Positions 33,301 through 44,091 of a stretch of DNA of 64,000 nucleotides are shown piece after piece. Position 1 is the first letter of the stretch; every line of letters begins with the position of its first letter. The translations under genes and the position numbers were made by a program. The stretch is from Limnephilus marmoratus (taxonomy: Eukaryota > Arthropoda > Insecta > Trichoptera > Limnephilidae): contig OU862915.1 in assembly GCA_917880885.1 (NCBI GenBank), positions 36,278,676 through 36,342,675 of the forward strand. Direction: 5' to 3'. The notes beneath the pieces are model-generated. The model was not told where the DNA came from and made no database searches. It worked only from the letters and a program-made list of their open reading frames with translations.

Positions 33301-34047
33301 AGGGTAACTAACACGCTTAATGTTATTAATTTTAAGAGGGCATTACCAGAGAAAACCGGAAAAACGTCATTTTCAAAAAAGTTTTTAGACGTATTGACTC
33401 TTTTCCACAAAAAATTATAAATGGATTTCGAAAGATTGTTCTTTTATCTAGCATTCGTATGTAATAAATTTTGAGAAAAATTTTTAAATTTTTAGTATAA
33501 TAAGGTTATTCCATAGGTCGTTGGCAGATTTGTTAATTTTTCAAAAAAGTTTTTGTATTATACCACACCCATTTCAAATAATAAAATCATGCAGTAAAAT
33601 AAATCAATACATTATCTAGCAAACATATGTTTTAGAATTTTAATTTTAGTTTCAATAAAATCATTAAAAAATATGTACGTACATGTGTTTCTTGGCGAAA
33701 ATTGGGCCGTTTGTGTATTTATTTACGCACTTACAAACTAATATATATTTCAGATTTTTTTAACATTCTTATTAAATTTAGACATTATTGAAAAAAGATA
33801 AATATTTATAATCAAAAAATAACTACAAAAAGTACATTATTTTAATAGTTTTATCATCACGCCTTTCAGCATTTTTGGATGAAGGTATAAATTAAAGCTA
33901 ATTTGAATTGAAATAAATTCGATATTGAGTTATAATTTAAAAAAGCTGGTACAGAGAATAATTAATCTTTCTCGTTGTAACCGCCCTGCACGATCGTAAG
34001 AACAACTTTCGACGAAATGTGGATTTTCGTCCGCTGGCTGGTTAAAC
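33301..34047. other. Non-coding stretch, nothing recognised
   Basis: AT-rich, no supported feature. Confidence 0.4.
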
Positions 34048-34134
34048 GCTCTTAAGCAACGTTTTTTTGCTAAATGTTGGTCTTTCACCAGGGTGGTACT
34101 GAGAATATCTACCACTCTGGAACGTGCTGCAAGC
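34048..34134 (-). repeat. SINE-A fragment (central part)
   Basis: AAGCAACGTTTTTTTGCTAA, ACCAGGGTGGTACTGAGA and CCACTCTGGAACGTGCTGCA correspond to the SINE-A centre on the minus strand. Confidence 0.6.
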
Positions 34135-34934
34135 AATAAAGAAATTATTATTATATGTACAGGGTGTTAAGAGACGAACCTTCTTTTTACTGTAATACAT
34201 CTTTTTTTACGGTAATAAATCTATTTTCATAATGACTTTAAAACCTTTTTTGGATGAGGTTTGAACCTTCCTACCCATTGATGAACCGTGCTACTAACCG
34301 CCCCAAATCCCGAGTTAACACAATCGACATTCATTTTATATATTAGTTGTTGTATGTCATCGAATTTCAAAGTAATGCCTTATATGTCCGTGTGTCTATG
34401 CGTGATTACCATAAAAAGTTGAAAGAATGCATTGTTATTTGATAACGAGTCTTTCTGACGAGATTCTGCTCAGGAGGTCAGGAAATGGGTTAATTTACAC
34501 GTCCAAGATTCCACTTCGTCCATACATTCATTCAACGAAGAAAACAACAGTGAAATTCAAATGGATGTATTTAAAAATGTAAACGAAATTTTCATCTACG
34601 GTGACATATTTTGTTTTTTTTCCTTAACTAACAAAGAAAACACTTTTACCTTTCGTTACTGATAGCCTAACAATCGCCCAACTAACTATCCAATACATAA
34701 GGGAATAGTTAATGTTATTAGTTAAATAAAAAGTCAGTGGAAAACAAAATGTAATTCAATTTTTGTACTTCGTTAAATATTTACTTCTCTGCCACGGAAA
34801 TTGTCAAATTAACTGATATATTACAAAACCAATTCGAATTTAAGAGTTTTTCAGCAATATTTGTTCGAACCGTACAAAACAAAGCACTCTGCACAGAGGC
34901 AGAATTGTTAGACCCTTGATTCTTGGAAGAAGGT
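34135..34934. other. Non-coding stretch
   Basis: Starts with TGTACAGGGTGTTAAGAGAC, which resembles a Tc1/mariner end. No partner end or transposase was found. Nothing else recognised. Confidence 0.35.
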
Positions 34935-35040
34935 CTTGGGATCTTACAAGGGTATCCTCAATTGGGGAATGATGTAAGGCTGTAGGAACAAGAATGGGGA
35001 GGCAGAGGAAAGGGGAAAAAGAAGGTTTAGAATTAAGAGG
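34935..35040 (-). repeat. SINE-A fragment (diverged)
   Basis: TATCCTCAATTGGGGAATGA, GTAAGGCTGTAGGAAC and a purine-rich body on the plus strand match the 3' half in reverse. Confidence 0.5.
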
Positions 35041-35199
35041 ATCTTTAGATATAGTCATTTAGCAAAGCGATTCATAAAAAAATCAAAAGTGTGTAATTTT
35101 AAACAATCATTCTATTCAAAATATGTGGGTAATGGTAAGTAGAGATGCAATTAAAGATTTTCTATTAAATCACCGTGTCTTTATTGTGTAGGCAGTGGT

Positions 35200-35480
35200 A
35201 GTGCCTATTTATCACGATGAGGTTCATACCACGTAAGTCACATCACGGTGGGATGTAGATGCGTACGCGATGTGCGGCGGGCAGAGATTAGACGATATTG
35301 TCAGCCTTCGGTGAAGACCATGGATCTTCCTGGTCCTTCAGTGAGATATGGTTTGATCCTCGACGCCATGCGGTCAGAGGTTAGATAAAGAGCCGGAGAC
35401 GCGAGTGGATCTCGAAGGCGAGGGCTCGGCGAGCGCGGTGGACGAGTACTAGACAGAACGGAGTAACTAGACTGGTCCAA
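35200..35480. other. CpG-rich patch, unidentified
   Basis: Unusually rich in CG for this window (for example GCGTACGCGATGTGCGGCGG and CGAGGGCTCGGCGAGCGCGG). A 94-codon minus-strand frame covers it (35301-35585) but looks like composition rather than a known protein. It could be a promoter or first exon, or an inserted repeat. Confidence 0.3.
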
Positions 35481-36354
35481 ATTTGGACCGTTTTTATTTT
35501 TCAACGATTGATTTCGGTACAAAATTGGAGCACATTTAATGAACCTACAAATATGAGATAAACAGTGAAATCTAGGTGGATTCATTAGCTTTAAACTGCA
35601 GAAAACAGTTTATATGTTTCAATATTAATATTTCGACGAATGATATTAATTAAATCGAACGGCCAAATCAAAAACTGAACAACAATCGCTCGAGTGGTTA
35701 GAATGAATTGAGAACGATTTTCGCACCTCTCAAAATCACATGACCGCTTTTCTTTACAAAATAATATTCCAATCTTTTTTTATTACTTGCTGGTACTCGA
35801 CATGAGTTGCGATGCCATTTTTTTTTAAAGTTCAACAAGTAATAAAGTTCAACAAGTAATAAAGTTATTCACAGCATTGAATGGTTACATCATGAATACA
35901 GGATCTATATTCCATAATAAATCACCTGCATATACTTGTTAATAAATATTTTGTTGATGATGTGATAAATATTGAAAGATTATAAACATAAAAACATCAT
36001 ATCCAAAATTTCAGTCGGTTCGGTGCCATAGGGCCAAAGTTATGACCATTAAAGCAGTTGGATTATAATCAAACATAATTTGAATGTTTGTTCGCTTGTT
36101 TACTAATCAATGTTTACTTCTGGAATCATATTTGTATTTATAGTAGCCTACTATTTGAACAATACGCTGTCACTTCAAAGTGTATTTTTTAATTTTTTGT
36201 CATTTCAATAATTTTTTTTTATTCTGTTTATATTCTGTATCATTTCAAATTATGGTAATTCATTCATATTAAATAAATAAATTTGTGGATTTTTCGACCA
36301 TTATGCACACATGTCCGTGTTATGGTGGTCGATTCTCATTCAATCATTCAAATA
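35481..36354. other. Non-coding stretch, nothing recognised
   Basis: AT-rich DNA with a short direct repeat (AAAGTTCAACAAGTAAT, twice at 35825-35865). Confidence 0.4.
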
Positions 36355-36682
36355 AATAAATTGATTCTCCCTGCATGTCCTTTCCCGTGCGTCACGTTCC
36401 CTTCCACCTTCCCCGTCTTCCTCCTCCTTCGTCTCTTCCCTCTCCGCGAACCACACCTTCTCCCTGCCTTTCCTCCCTGCCGCTAAAATATATGAAATAC
36501 ACACATTTTCATGTATACAAATTTCTTTAAGCCAGAGCTTACCATTATATATAGCCTATGTTACTCGCTGATAATATGTTTTTCCATTGATGAAAGAATT
36601 TTTAAAATCGGTTCAGTGGTTTAGGCGTGAAAGCGTAACAAACAAACGCACGCACTTTCGCATTTATAATATTAGTATGTAT
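36355..36682 (+). mobile_element. Untranslated 3' end of a repeat element (RTE-like or Helitron-like)
   Basis: A pyrimidine-rich tract (36365-36482) is followed by TTTAAGCCAGAGCTTACC, AAATCGGTTCAGTGGTTTAG, GCGTGAAAGCGTAACAAACA and GCATTTATAATATTAGTATG. That last wording is shared by many insect non-coding element ends. Confidence 0.5.
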
Positions 36683-37717
36683 GGGTCAGATGACCGGTTA
36701 ATATTTCACAGTATTTGAAATTTGAGATGAATTGTTCAAGTTCTGTGAAGCAACTGGCTGAATATGGTATAAGACGGTTTTAAGAATTTCGGTAAAATGG
36801 TTGGATGTTCAGACCAAGTAATTATAAATTTTCTTTTCCATTTTTCGAATTAGCAGTAAGTACTTCAAATCCGTTGTTTTGTATGAATGAAACAAATAAT
36901 AAAAATAACAGTTACTTTATCCGTAAAATACTTAGACTGTTAAAAAATATGAAATGAATTTTATCCTTGCGAAAGGTCACAGACTGTTCAGAGGTGACAT
37001 ATTTCTTGATTTGGATTTATCTCTTTGTTTGTTTTCCCAAGAGTTTATCTTTTTGTGTGTTTTCCCTTGATGCCATAGAAAGAAATGGTGGAAATACAAA
37101 GCAAAACTACTAAAAAATGTTCAAAGACCTAGAAAAGGTTACACACTTATGATGATATTGTAGAAGTTGATCCATTACACAAAGAAAGGCCACTGCACAA
37201 AGCTAGAAAGAACTTTAAACAATAACCAAATTACCTTAATCCATGTTGTTTAATAAATAGATTGATAGTATCGAAAAAAAAAAATATAGTATCGCAAAGT
37301 CCACATGTTCTTATTGGAATTTTTTTTTTAAATATTATTTTTCAAATAATGTGAAATCGTCGTTTATTTTGACTTATTAATTCACTTTTTTTTCAATAAT
37401 ATTGTACCCACCTGCCTAGAAAAAAGATTGGAAAAAATACGTTTCTTTTAAAAAAATTAAAATTTCGTATTTTAAATATAAAAATAACAGTTTATGATTT
37501 TCAAGTGATTTTGATTGAATGTATAAAAGAAAATTGGAAAATAATTTTAATAATAAATGAACGCGAGGTTTACTGTTCACAAAACTACAAGTATAAAGAA
37601 AGTGAGCATATTTCAAGTAATAATGTCGATATTTAAAAATGTCCGATCAATTGCATCCAAAATACGATAAAATTTACCTTGCTCCAGGCACACATGTTTT
37701 TTTATTATTATGTAACA
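36683..37717. other. Non-coding stretch, nothing recognised
   Basis: AT-rich with many homopolymer runs and no supported frame. Confidence 0.4.
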
Positions 37718-37902
37718 TACGAGGGCTGTCGGTAAAATAAGGTCTCCAAGGTGCTGCGATTTGTGTAGCTTGGTTTCCCCTTGCCAAATCCCCACCACGT
37801 TGCACCCTCTGTCATTAGTCTCGGCGTGGCAGCCGTTCGCGATGGAGCATCCACTCGCCGCACCCGACAGGTGTGAGTATTCATTCAGTCTGAAATTAAT
37901 TT

Positions 37903-38279
37903 TTAAACTTTTCTTCGGCGAATCGATTGTTTCTTTGTCTCTGGGGTCATGTAGTGCATCCGGGTCTCGTCCCCAGTCACAATTGAGTCCAAGAATTCTG
38001 CGTCATCGATGTCGTAGCACTCATGGAATTCGCGGGCTGCTTCAACCCATTGTTTTTTGTGATCTTCGGTGAGCATTTTGGGACCCATCTTGGGCAGACT
38101 TTATGGTCTCCCAAATTTTCTGTCAAAATCTTGTCAAAAGTGATCTTATTGACATAAGGGATCATATCCCAGAGCTCCCGAACCGTCACCCGTCGATTTG
38201 CAATAATTGTTTTTTCCACTTCGGCAATTTTTTCGTCTGAAACCGATGGCCGTACGGCCATTTTTGCGCGTTTTCGCAC
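37903..38279 (-). pseudogene. Mariner transposase remnant
   Basis: The first part (from 38279) reads MRKRAKMAVRPSVSDEKIAE, TIIANRRVTVRELWDMI and KVCPRWVPK. The second, in another frame (to 37903), reads WVEAAREFHECYDIDDAEFL and DSIVTGDETRMHYMTPETKK. VTGDET holds the first catalytic Asp, and the expected Trp after it is Arg. The C-terminal half with the other two catalytic Asp residues is absent. One frameshift lies between the two parts. Confidence 0.85.
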
Positions 38280-38354
38280 TCATACGCTATTTTCCGTACC
38301 CTTCAAGTAGCTGAGAATTAATTTCTACCAAGATTTTTTTTTTCCAAAAACACT

Positions 38355-39050
38355 AATTCTTCTTCTTCTTCTTGTGCCTTGTCCGTTCAACGGACGTTGG
38401 CTATCATGTTGGCTATGCGGACTTTGTTTACTGCGGCCCGGAACAGCTCCACGGTAGACTGGCCAAACCACTGTCTCAGGTTTTTCAGCCATGAGGTTCT
38501 CCTTCTTCCAGGGCCCCGTCTTCCGGCAATCTTTCCCTGCATTATGAGATGCAAGATCTCATACTTCTCTGGATGTCTCATCACGTGTCCAAGATATTGA
38601 AGTTTTCGGATTTCTATGGTTTTAATTACTTCCTTTTCTTTATTCATCCGAACCATAACATCTTCATTTGTGACCCTGTCCATCCAGCTTATTTTAAGTA
38701 TTCTTCTATAGATCCACATCTCGAATGCCTCTAGTCGCCTAATTAATTCTTCAGTAAGCGTCCATGCTTCCATTCCATAAAATAATATTTAAAACACGTA
38801 GCATCTGACCATTCGCATTCGTAATCCAAGGTTGAGATCATGACTGCAGAACATTTTTTTCATGTGGATAAAGGTTGCACGAGCTTGCTCAATGCGGCAT
38901 TTGATTTCAACTGAAGGATCCCATCTATCATTTACATTGCAGCCCAAGTATACAATACTTTGTACCTTCTCCAGTTTTGTTCCAGCAATATAAAGATGTT
39001 CATCCAATGCATTATTTTTGCTTACGAGCATGTATTTTGTTTTATTTATA
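38355..39050 (-). mobile_element. LINE fragment L2-type inserted in the mariner element
   Basis: Minus-strand frames give LYIAGTKLEKVQSIVYLGCN, IKCRIEQARATFIHMKKMF, then FEMWIYRRILKISWMDRVTN, IRKLQYLGHVMRHPEKYE and GRRGPGRRRTSWLKNLRQWF. This is the C-terminal third of an RTE-like polyprotein (YLGxxV...WR...LGHVMR...GRRxxSWLxNLR). The 3' end has a GAAGAAGAAG run (plus 38357-38373), a usual RTE tail. A stop and a frame change fall near 38790. Confidence 0.85.
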
Positions 39051-39255
39051 TTCAGAAACTAATTATAGAGCGTAATTCATCCCTGGCGGGTGCGGTGAGT
39101 GCAAGCTCCATCGCGAACGGCTTCCACGCCGAGACTAAGCGTCACAGAGGGGGCACCGTGGTGGGGATTTGGCAAGGGGAAACCAGGCTACGCGCCAGTG
39201 TTAAAGATTGCGCGTAAGATCGTTTTTCGCGACTACAGCACCTTGGAGAAAACAT

Positions 39256-39912
39256 ATGGTTCTTAAAACTAATTACTATAAAGTAATACTCAGCTCAATA
39301 AAGAAAATATTTCTCGTGTTTGAATTTGGGAGTGATAGTGTCATTATAAAATAAGGTAAAGAAATACACGCCCACAATACGTTTCTATCGGTTTTTCCCT
39401 ACGGTGAACGCAAATATTACAAATCATTTTCGGCGCTCGCCTGATTATTTTTTGGTATCGATAAGTCTGATTAGTGGAACAAATGGCAGCCATTCTTGTA
39501 GCACGGGAAAACCAAAACAATATTTCACCCCAAAAAAAGTTCTCCCCTGAAGCCTTTAAATATTCGCAAACGAAATGAATTCAAAGATTAGCAACAGGGA
39601 TAATAATGAAAGGAGATTTTAACAATAGCTTGAATATATGACAGTCGGCCATTTATCAAATGAATAATTGAAACGTGTTCGGAATACTGAACAGATTTGG
39701 ACGGATTAAAATGAAATAAAACGTTGCGGCAGATTTTCAGTTGAATTTGTGGCTTGTTTTTTGGAACAAAAATCTATCGATTTGTAATATTTTTTTATTG
39801 ATGGTGTGAAAAAGCTATGCAATTTAAAATATTTCATGATTGTTTTACAGAATTTGAACAAATCGTTAAATTTTAATGTTAAAGTGATGAGAAAGTTCTA
39901 TTATTTTTTTTT
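39256..39912. other. Non-coding stretch, nothing recognised
   Basis: No supported frame or repeat. Confidence 0.4.
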
Positions 39913-40030
39913 TACTTGGGAGGTCGGTTTGGGGTACCGCCGCCCCGGGAACAATTTGTTGGAAAACCATTCGGTTTTCTCACCTCTTGCTTTGCGGGTT
40001 GGATTGGGAGAGACTGGTTGAGAGAGACAT
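39913..40030 (+). repeat. Repeat-B, 5' fragment
   Basis: GGTACCGCCGCCCCGGGAAC then ATTTGTTGGAAAACCATTCG matches the start of the copy at 57481. Confidence 0.6.
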
Positions 40031-40419
40031 TTTTTTTTTAATTTAAAATCTTTTCTATTAACATAGCTACCTATCACAATGCTGTAAGTCACGACGAATC
40101 ACATGATGTGTTTCAGCAGCATGTTAACAGACGAGACGGAGCGCGTATCACGTGACCCACTAGGCCGTACCCAATTGCAAGGTTTGATGATTTTTTTAAA
40201 ATATATCATTGGACAGCAAAATGACATTTTTTAATCCAAAATCTCCGGTTAAAATTCTTTGGCTTCATGCTATTAAACTCTGGGTGTATAGTTACATACT
40301 TCGAAAAACTATTATAATTTTGACGATTTCGGTGTAAAGACGAGTTGCCGTTTAATTCACAATCGTTGTTAGCTTTCCATTTTCATTTTTATTTTACGGG
40401 TTACCCTTTTAAAATGTTA

Positions 40420-40993
40420 TCTAATATATAAAATTCTCGTGTCACGGTGTTTGTTGCCATACTCCTCCGAAACGGCTGGACCAATTTTGATAAAATTTTT
40501 TATGCTTATATGTTAGGTCTGAGAATCGACCAACATCTATTTTTCATACCCCTGAAAGTAAAGGGTGTTCCACTCCGAAGAAAATTATTTTCCCATACAT
40601 TTTGTATGGAACGATTTCTCCTATTTTGAAAGAACTGCAGCAATATTGTAAGGGGTATAATATTGAACTGTGAACCGGAGGAGGGGGAGGGAGGAGGGGG
40701 GAGGGGTAGGGGGGAGGGGGGGGGGAGGTGGAGGGGGGAGGGGGAGTGGGGAGGGGGGAGGGGGAGGGGGGAGGGGGAAAGGAACTCAGGAAGGGGGGTT
40801 AGCGGGACGGGGGAAGGGGAGAAGTGGAGTGGGGAGAGGGAGAGGGAACGCGAGAGGGGAAAGGATACGCAGGGAGAAACAATTTAGATCAAGGTATGGT
40901 ATACGCAGGGAGAAACAATTTAGATCAATTCAGCTAATAAGTTGACAACAGTTTTTGATTCTGAGGCGGTACGAAGTTCGCCGGATCAGCTAG
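40420..40993 (+). mobile_element. Non-autonomous Helitron with G-rich tandem core
   Basis: The 5' end TCTAATATATAAAATTCTCG and the 3' end GGATCAGCTAG lie between an A (40419) and a T (40994), the A/T insertion site of Helitrons, which leave no target duplication. Just inside the 3' end GGCG..CGCC forms the usual terminal hairpin (GGCGGTACGAAGTTCGCC). About 200 bp (40675-40865) is nearly pure G/A with GGGGGAGG-type units. No Rep/helicase coding sequence, so it depends on a larger relative. Long frames through the G-rich part are compositional. Confidence 0.75.
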
Positions 40994-42223
40994 TTTTCAT
41001 ATAAAAATCAATCAACTAAAACTTTGAGCTCCATTTTGATATTAATTTTTTTTTTAAATTTCAAAATCAAATCACATTCAAAGGATACCAATTAGAAAAG
41101 ATACTTTTTTTTTTAAATTCTTATCCTGCTTAACCGGTCACCAACTTACGCAGATATATGCGTTAGAAATACGACAGCAGTCAGATATAATAAGCGTGTT
41201 TATACGTCGTGTGTCTCTATAGAAATCGTTCTAACTCCGTAATTCTTTTAGTGACATCCCTAAAACAAAAAGTAAAAGGTCGATAGTGGAACAAGCTGTA
41301 CATCCCTATTCAAGTTGTCCATAGAATTACATAACAAGAATATTCTGTCATTCGCGCAATCTGACACATAATTTTTCCCGCCAAATTTCGGACGTGCGGC
41401 TCGACCCGCTTGACATTGTTATTTTTATTAAATATTTTTATTTGAAATGATCAAAAAGTGAGGTGACAAAAAGTGTTTATTATACATTTATACAATAGAA
41501 TAAGTATTGTGATTAAAATATCTGTGATTTTAGTACCGTTTTCACATAAAAACATCACGTGCGTCATTTTTACATTTTTTTAATGTTTACATTCTAAATG
41601 TTAATATTTACAAATATTAATATTTATTTATAACACAATAAGTCGAAAGCTTATTTTTTGGCCTTTCTATAAAAGTTTTTACTATACGGCTACATTCAGA
41701 AATGTTTCATTTATAGAGCTTTAATTGTGAAGCGGTAATTACACAAAGTTTTCGTAAAATGTCATTTTGTTTGAGAAATCTCAAGCAACTATTCGCGAAA
41801 ATTCGGAGGGGATATGAAGTCTTGACGAAGTCGAAAGTGGTTGAACCCACAACTTCATCCTAGTTCAAAAACCTTACCATAACACCCCATAGATCGAATA
41901 AGCAAGAAACCTACATCATTCTCTAAAAGCCTGGATCTCTTTGGATGTTATTCCCATTCAAATAATGCCCAGTTTAATGGAAACAGCGCTGGAATAACAT
42001 TACTTAACAATTAGGACAAGCTTCCCTTACGTGGGATGTTTTGTTTAATAACATAATGTTATTCGGAGGCACGAGAAAACAGGGTGGGAAAACACTGCCA
42101 GTTTACCTCGGATTTACTCCTTATATACGCTACACAGGTACAGGAGGGATAATTTTAACGGTGTTTTTTTAATAATTATTCTATTTAAATATATTAAATC
42201 GATAATCTATTTATAAATGAAAA
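40994..42223. other. Non-coding stretch, nothing recognised
   Basis: AT-rich with several poly-T tracts. No supported feature. Confidence 0.4.
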
Positions 42224-42383
42224 CTAGCTGACCCGGCCACGCGTTGCTGTGGCTAATAAAACACAACGTCATCTACTGGATGGTTATCCAACATATATAT
42301 ATTTATAACCACCGCCGACTTTGAGTTTATCGCGAAGAGACAGACAGATGCCGCGGAGGACTTTAATTTATAATACGTAGAGA
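42224..42383 (-). mobile_element. Mini-Helitron of 160 bp
   Basis: On the minus strand it starts TCTCTACGTATTATAAATTA and ends CACGCGTGGCCGGGTCAGCTAG, between A (42384) and T (complement of 42223). The sub-terminal CTGTCTGTCTC string and the AAAGTCCTCCGCGG text are shared with 44092-44346. Confidence 0.7.
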
Positions 42384-42489
42384 TGGTGTGAAAGATTATT
42401 GTACCAGACGTATCAAGCCTGTACAAGACTGTAAAAAAAGGGTACCGGTTTCAGTACACGACCAGGATGAAATGATAAAATAATAAAAT

Positions 42490-42665
42490 ACTGACCTCCT
42501 GTGCACCCAGTGCCTGATGAGTTGAGGACACTGGATGTGCCTAATCCTCTGCCCAGTCCTGGTGCGTGGCGGTTGCCTGAAGTAGGGCCGGCTTTCTGGA
42601 GGAGACTGATGGCACCAGGAGCAAAACCTAGGCAGAGGTCGGCGGGAGGCAGCAGATGATAATAA
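42490..42665. other. GC-rich exon-like island
   Basis: Both strands are open over this patch: minus as part of a 122-codon frame (42413-42781, e.g. LPPADLCLGFAPGAISLLQK), plus as PVHPVPDELRTLDVPNPLPS continuing PGAWRLPEVGPAFWRRL and ending at a stop. Codons on either strand look plausible and I recognise neither product. It lies downstream of the minus-strand TATA box at 42738-42745. Confidence 0.3.
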
Positions 42666-42737
42666 CTTTTCCCAGTAGGAAATAATAACACGAGTTGACG
42701 TTGATGGAAGAACTGATTTATTTTCAAAAAATCACGC

Positions 42738-42745
42738 CTTTTATA
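42738..42745 (-). promoter_or_regulatory. TATA box, minus-strand direction
   Basis: TATAAAAG on the minus strand, in GGGTATAAAAGGCGTG. It partly overlaps a perfect hairpin, ACCCGTTTTCGGGT (42745-42758). With the box at 42816-42823 it makes a divergent pair about 70 bp apart. Confidence 0.4.
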
Positions 42746-42815
42746 CCCGTTTTCGGGTGAAAAAACGGTCACGTGGTACATTTTTAGAGTGGGGGGATTT
42801 ACCTATCCCGTTTCG

Positions 42816-42823
42816 TATATAAG
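42816..42823 (+). promoter_or_regulatory. TATA box, plus-strand direction
   Basis: TATATAAG followed by a G-rich GGGCGG. A CACGTG palindrome lies between the two TATA boxes (42770-42775). Initiation would be expected near 42845-42850, just before the hairpin series. Confidence 0.4.
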
Positions 42824-42849
42824 GGGCGGTTTTCTGTTGCCGCTGGTTT

Positions 42850-43715
42850 TGCCGACCATTTCCTCGAAAGTGGTCGATTAAAATTGATTTCTTAAATTAA
42901 TTATACAGGTCAGGTTAATGTATTTACAATGTTTTCCTTAAAACTACAGTGTTTCTACGGATGTTCTACATTCGTAGATTTTTTGTTTGATGAGTTTGGG
43001 TTGTTTTTAAGGAAGTTTGACTTTTTGTCGGTAGGTATTTGTTATTTAACAAAGTGTTTGAATAGTTACAAAGAAGTTAATATTTTTCCCAGGTCCCCCG
43101 TAAGCTTGGCTATCGAAACCTTTTGGTTCCGTCGCTTTACGAGGTCCTGGGATTTTTAAAATGGAGAAAAGGTGAAATGATGCTAAAGTCTCGAAAATCT
43201 GCTCAAGTGCTGATAGCGCTGGCAGTTTAAGAGTTACAATGTTCATTTATGGCTCTATGGATGCCCCGTAGGACTCTGCACTGAAACGTCTTAGTTTCAG
43301 CGTCCTACGGGGTGTTTAAACGAAGTTATATTAAAATATGGTGTATTTTTGACCAATATAAAGGCCCTTAATAGGGACGCCCAAACTGGTTTTTTGGCTT
43401 TGTAGCCGGAGAAATAGCCCTGAAGGCGATAAAATGATAAGTTTAGGATGCTGGCGGCACGGTAAAGCCGACTGAGAGCCCAAAAAGGCCCTTGTGGGGG
43501 CCGCCAAAAACGGGAGGTAAAGCAGCCTGCTTGGTAGAGCAGCCGCTTCCTGCTGAGCCATAACGGCAGAACAGCAAGGGAGGGAAGGCAGTCCGCTTAG
43601 CGGAGTAGCTGCTTCCTTCGGAGCCGAAAAAAAACGGCCCTTCTCAGGGCCATAACTAAAAAGGAGGCTAGTCAGCCTAGTTGCCTTTGGAGGCGTAAAT
43701 AATCATAAATAAAGT
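42850..43715 (+). ncRNA. Candidate structured non-coding transcript: series of GC-rich hairpins
   Basis: At least eleven strong stem-loops in 870 bp of otherwise AT-rich DNA. Examples are CGACCATTTC..GAAAGTGGTCG (42853-42876), CTACG..CGTAG (42953-42975), CCCAGG..CCTGGG with an inner CGTAAGC..GCTTTACG (43090-43152), CCCCGTAGGAC..GTCCTACGGGG (43262-43315), CCCTTAATAGGG (43365), GGCTTTGTAGCC (43396), GGCCC..GGGCC twice (43487 and 43636), TCCGCTTAGCGGA (43592) and AGGCTAGTCAGCCT (43665). A TATA box precedes it and AATAAA follows (43708-43713). No long frame runs through. It could be an RNA gene, the untranslated part of an unknown element, or acquired DNA. Transcription is inferred only from these signals. 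Confidence 0.35.
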
Positions 43716-43759
43716 ATTAATTGTTAAAATTATTAAAATTATAGGATTCTAGAATGTCT

Positions 43760-43804
43760 CCCGGTGCAAACTTGGCACACAAGCTTTATTTGGTTGCACC
43801 GGGG
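43760..43804. repeat. Large hairpin after the candidate transcript
   Basis: CCCGGTGCAA (43760-43769) pairs exactly with TTGCACCGGG (43794-43803) around a ~24-nt loop. Confidence 0.7.
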
Positions 43805-44091
43805 CATTGTACATAAGTAAAACATATAAAATTAAAATTTAAGAAATGAGGGAGTGCAACACGTCGGTTACAATTATAATAATGTGCATGAAATACTTGG
43901 GGTAACTAACGTTTTTAAGTTAATAAGGATTAATACTATATCCGTCTAAATAACTTTTCATTTACCGCAATGTACGTGACCATTTTTTTAGGAGAAAGAA
44001 TAGGTATATTAAGCTATCCGTAAAAGATAAATATATGCCTTCGCGGACTTTTTTGTAGATCTATAAAAGAGGAATATCCCATCATGCATTG

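Larger units (their letters stand above)
37718..39255 (-). mobile_element. Mariner element with unusually long inverted ends, split by a LINE
   Basis: The left end (TACGAGGGCTGTCGGTAAAA) and about 130 bp after it are mirrored at 39087-39250, sharing GGGGATTTGGCAAGGGGAAA and CCATCGCGAACGGC (minus-sense on the left). The right end lacks the outermost ~25 bp. Transposase remnants on the minus strand lie at 37903-38279. A LINE fragment (38355-39050) sits between them and the right arm. Most mariners have ~30-bp ends, so this form is atypical. Confidence 0.75.

Noticed and set aside
40663..40945. Gly/Arg/Glu-rich frames of 74 and 91 codons
   Set aside because: They come from the G-rich core of the Helitron and have no start context or complexity.
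42413..42781. 122-codon minus-strand frame as a complete gene
   Set aside because: Its first ~30 codons lie at or upstream of the minus-strand TATA box and in AT-rich DNA. Only the GC-rich middle looks coding, so it is described as an island instead.
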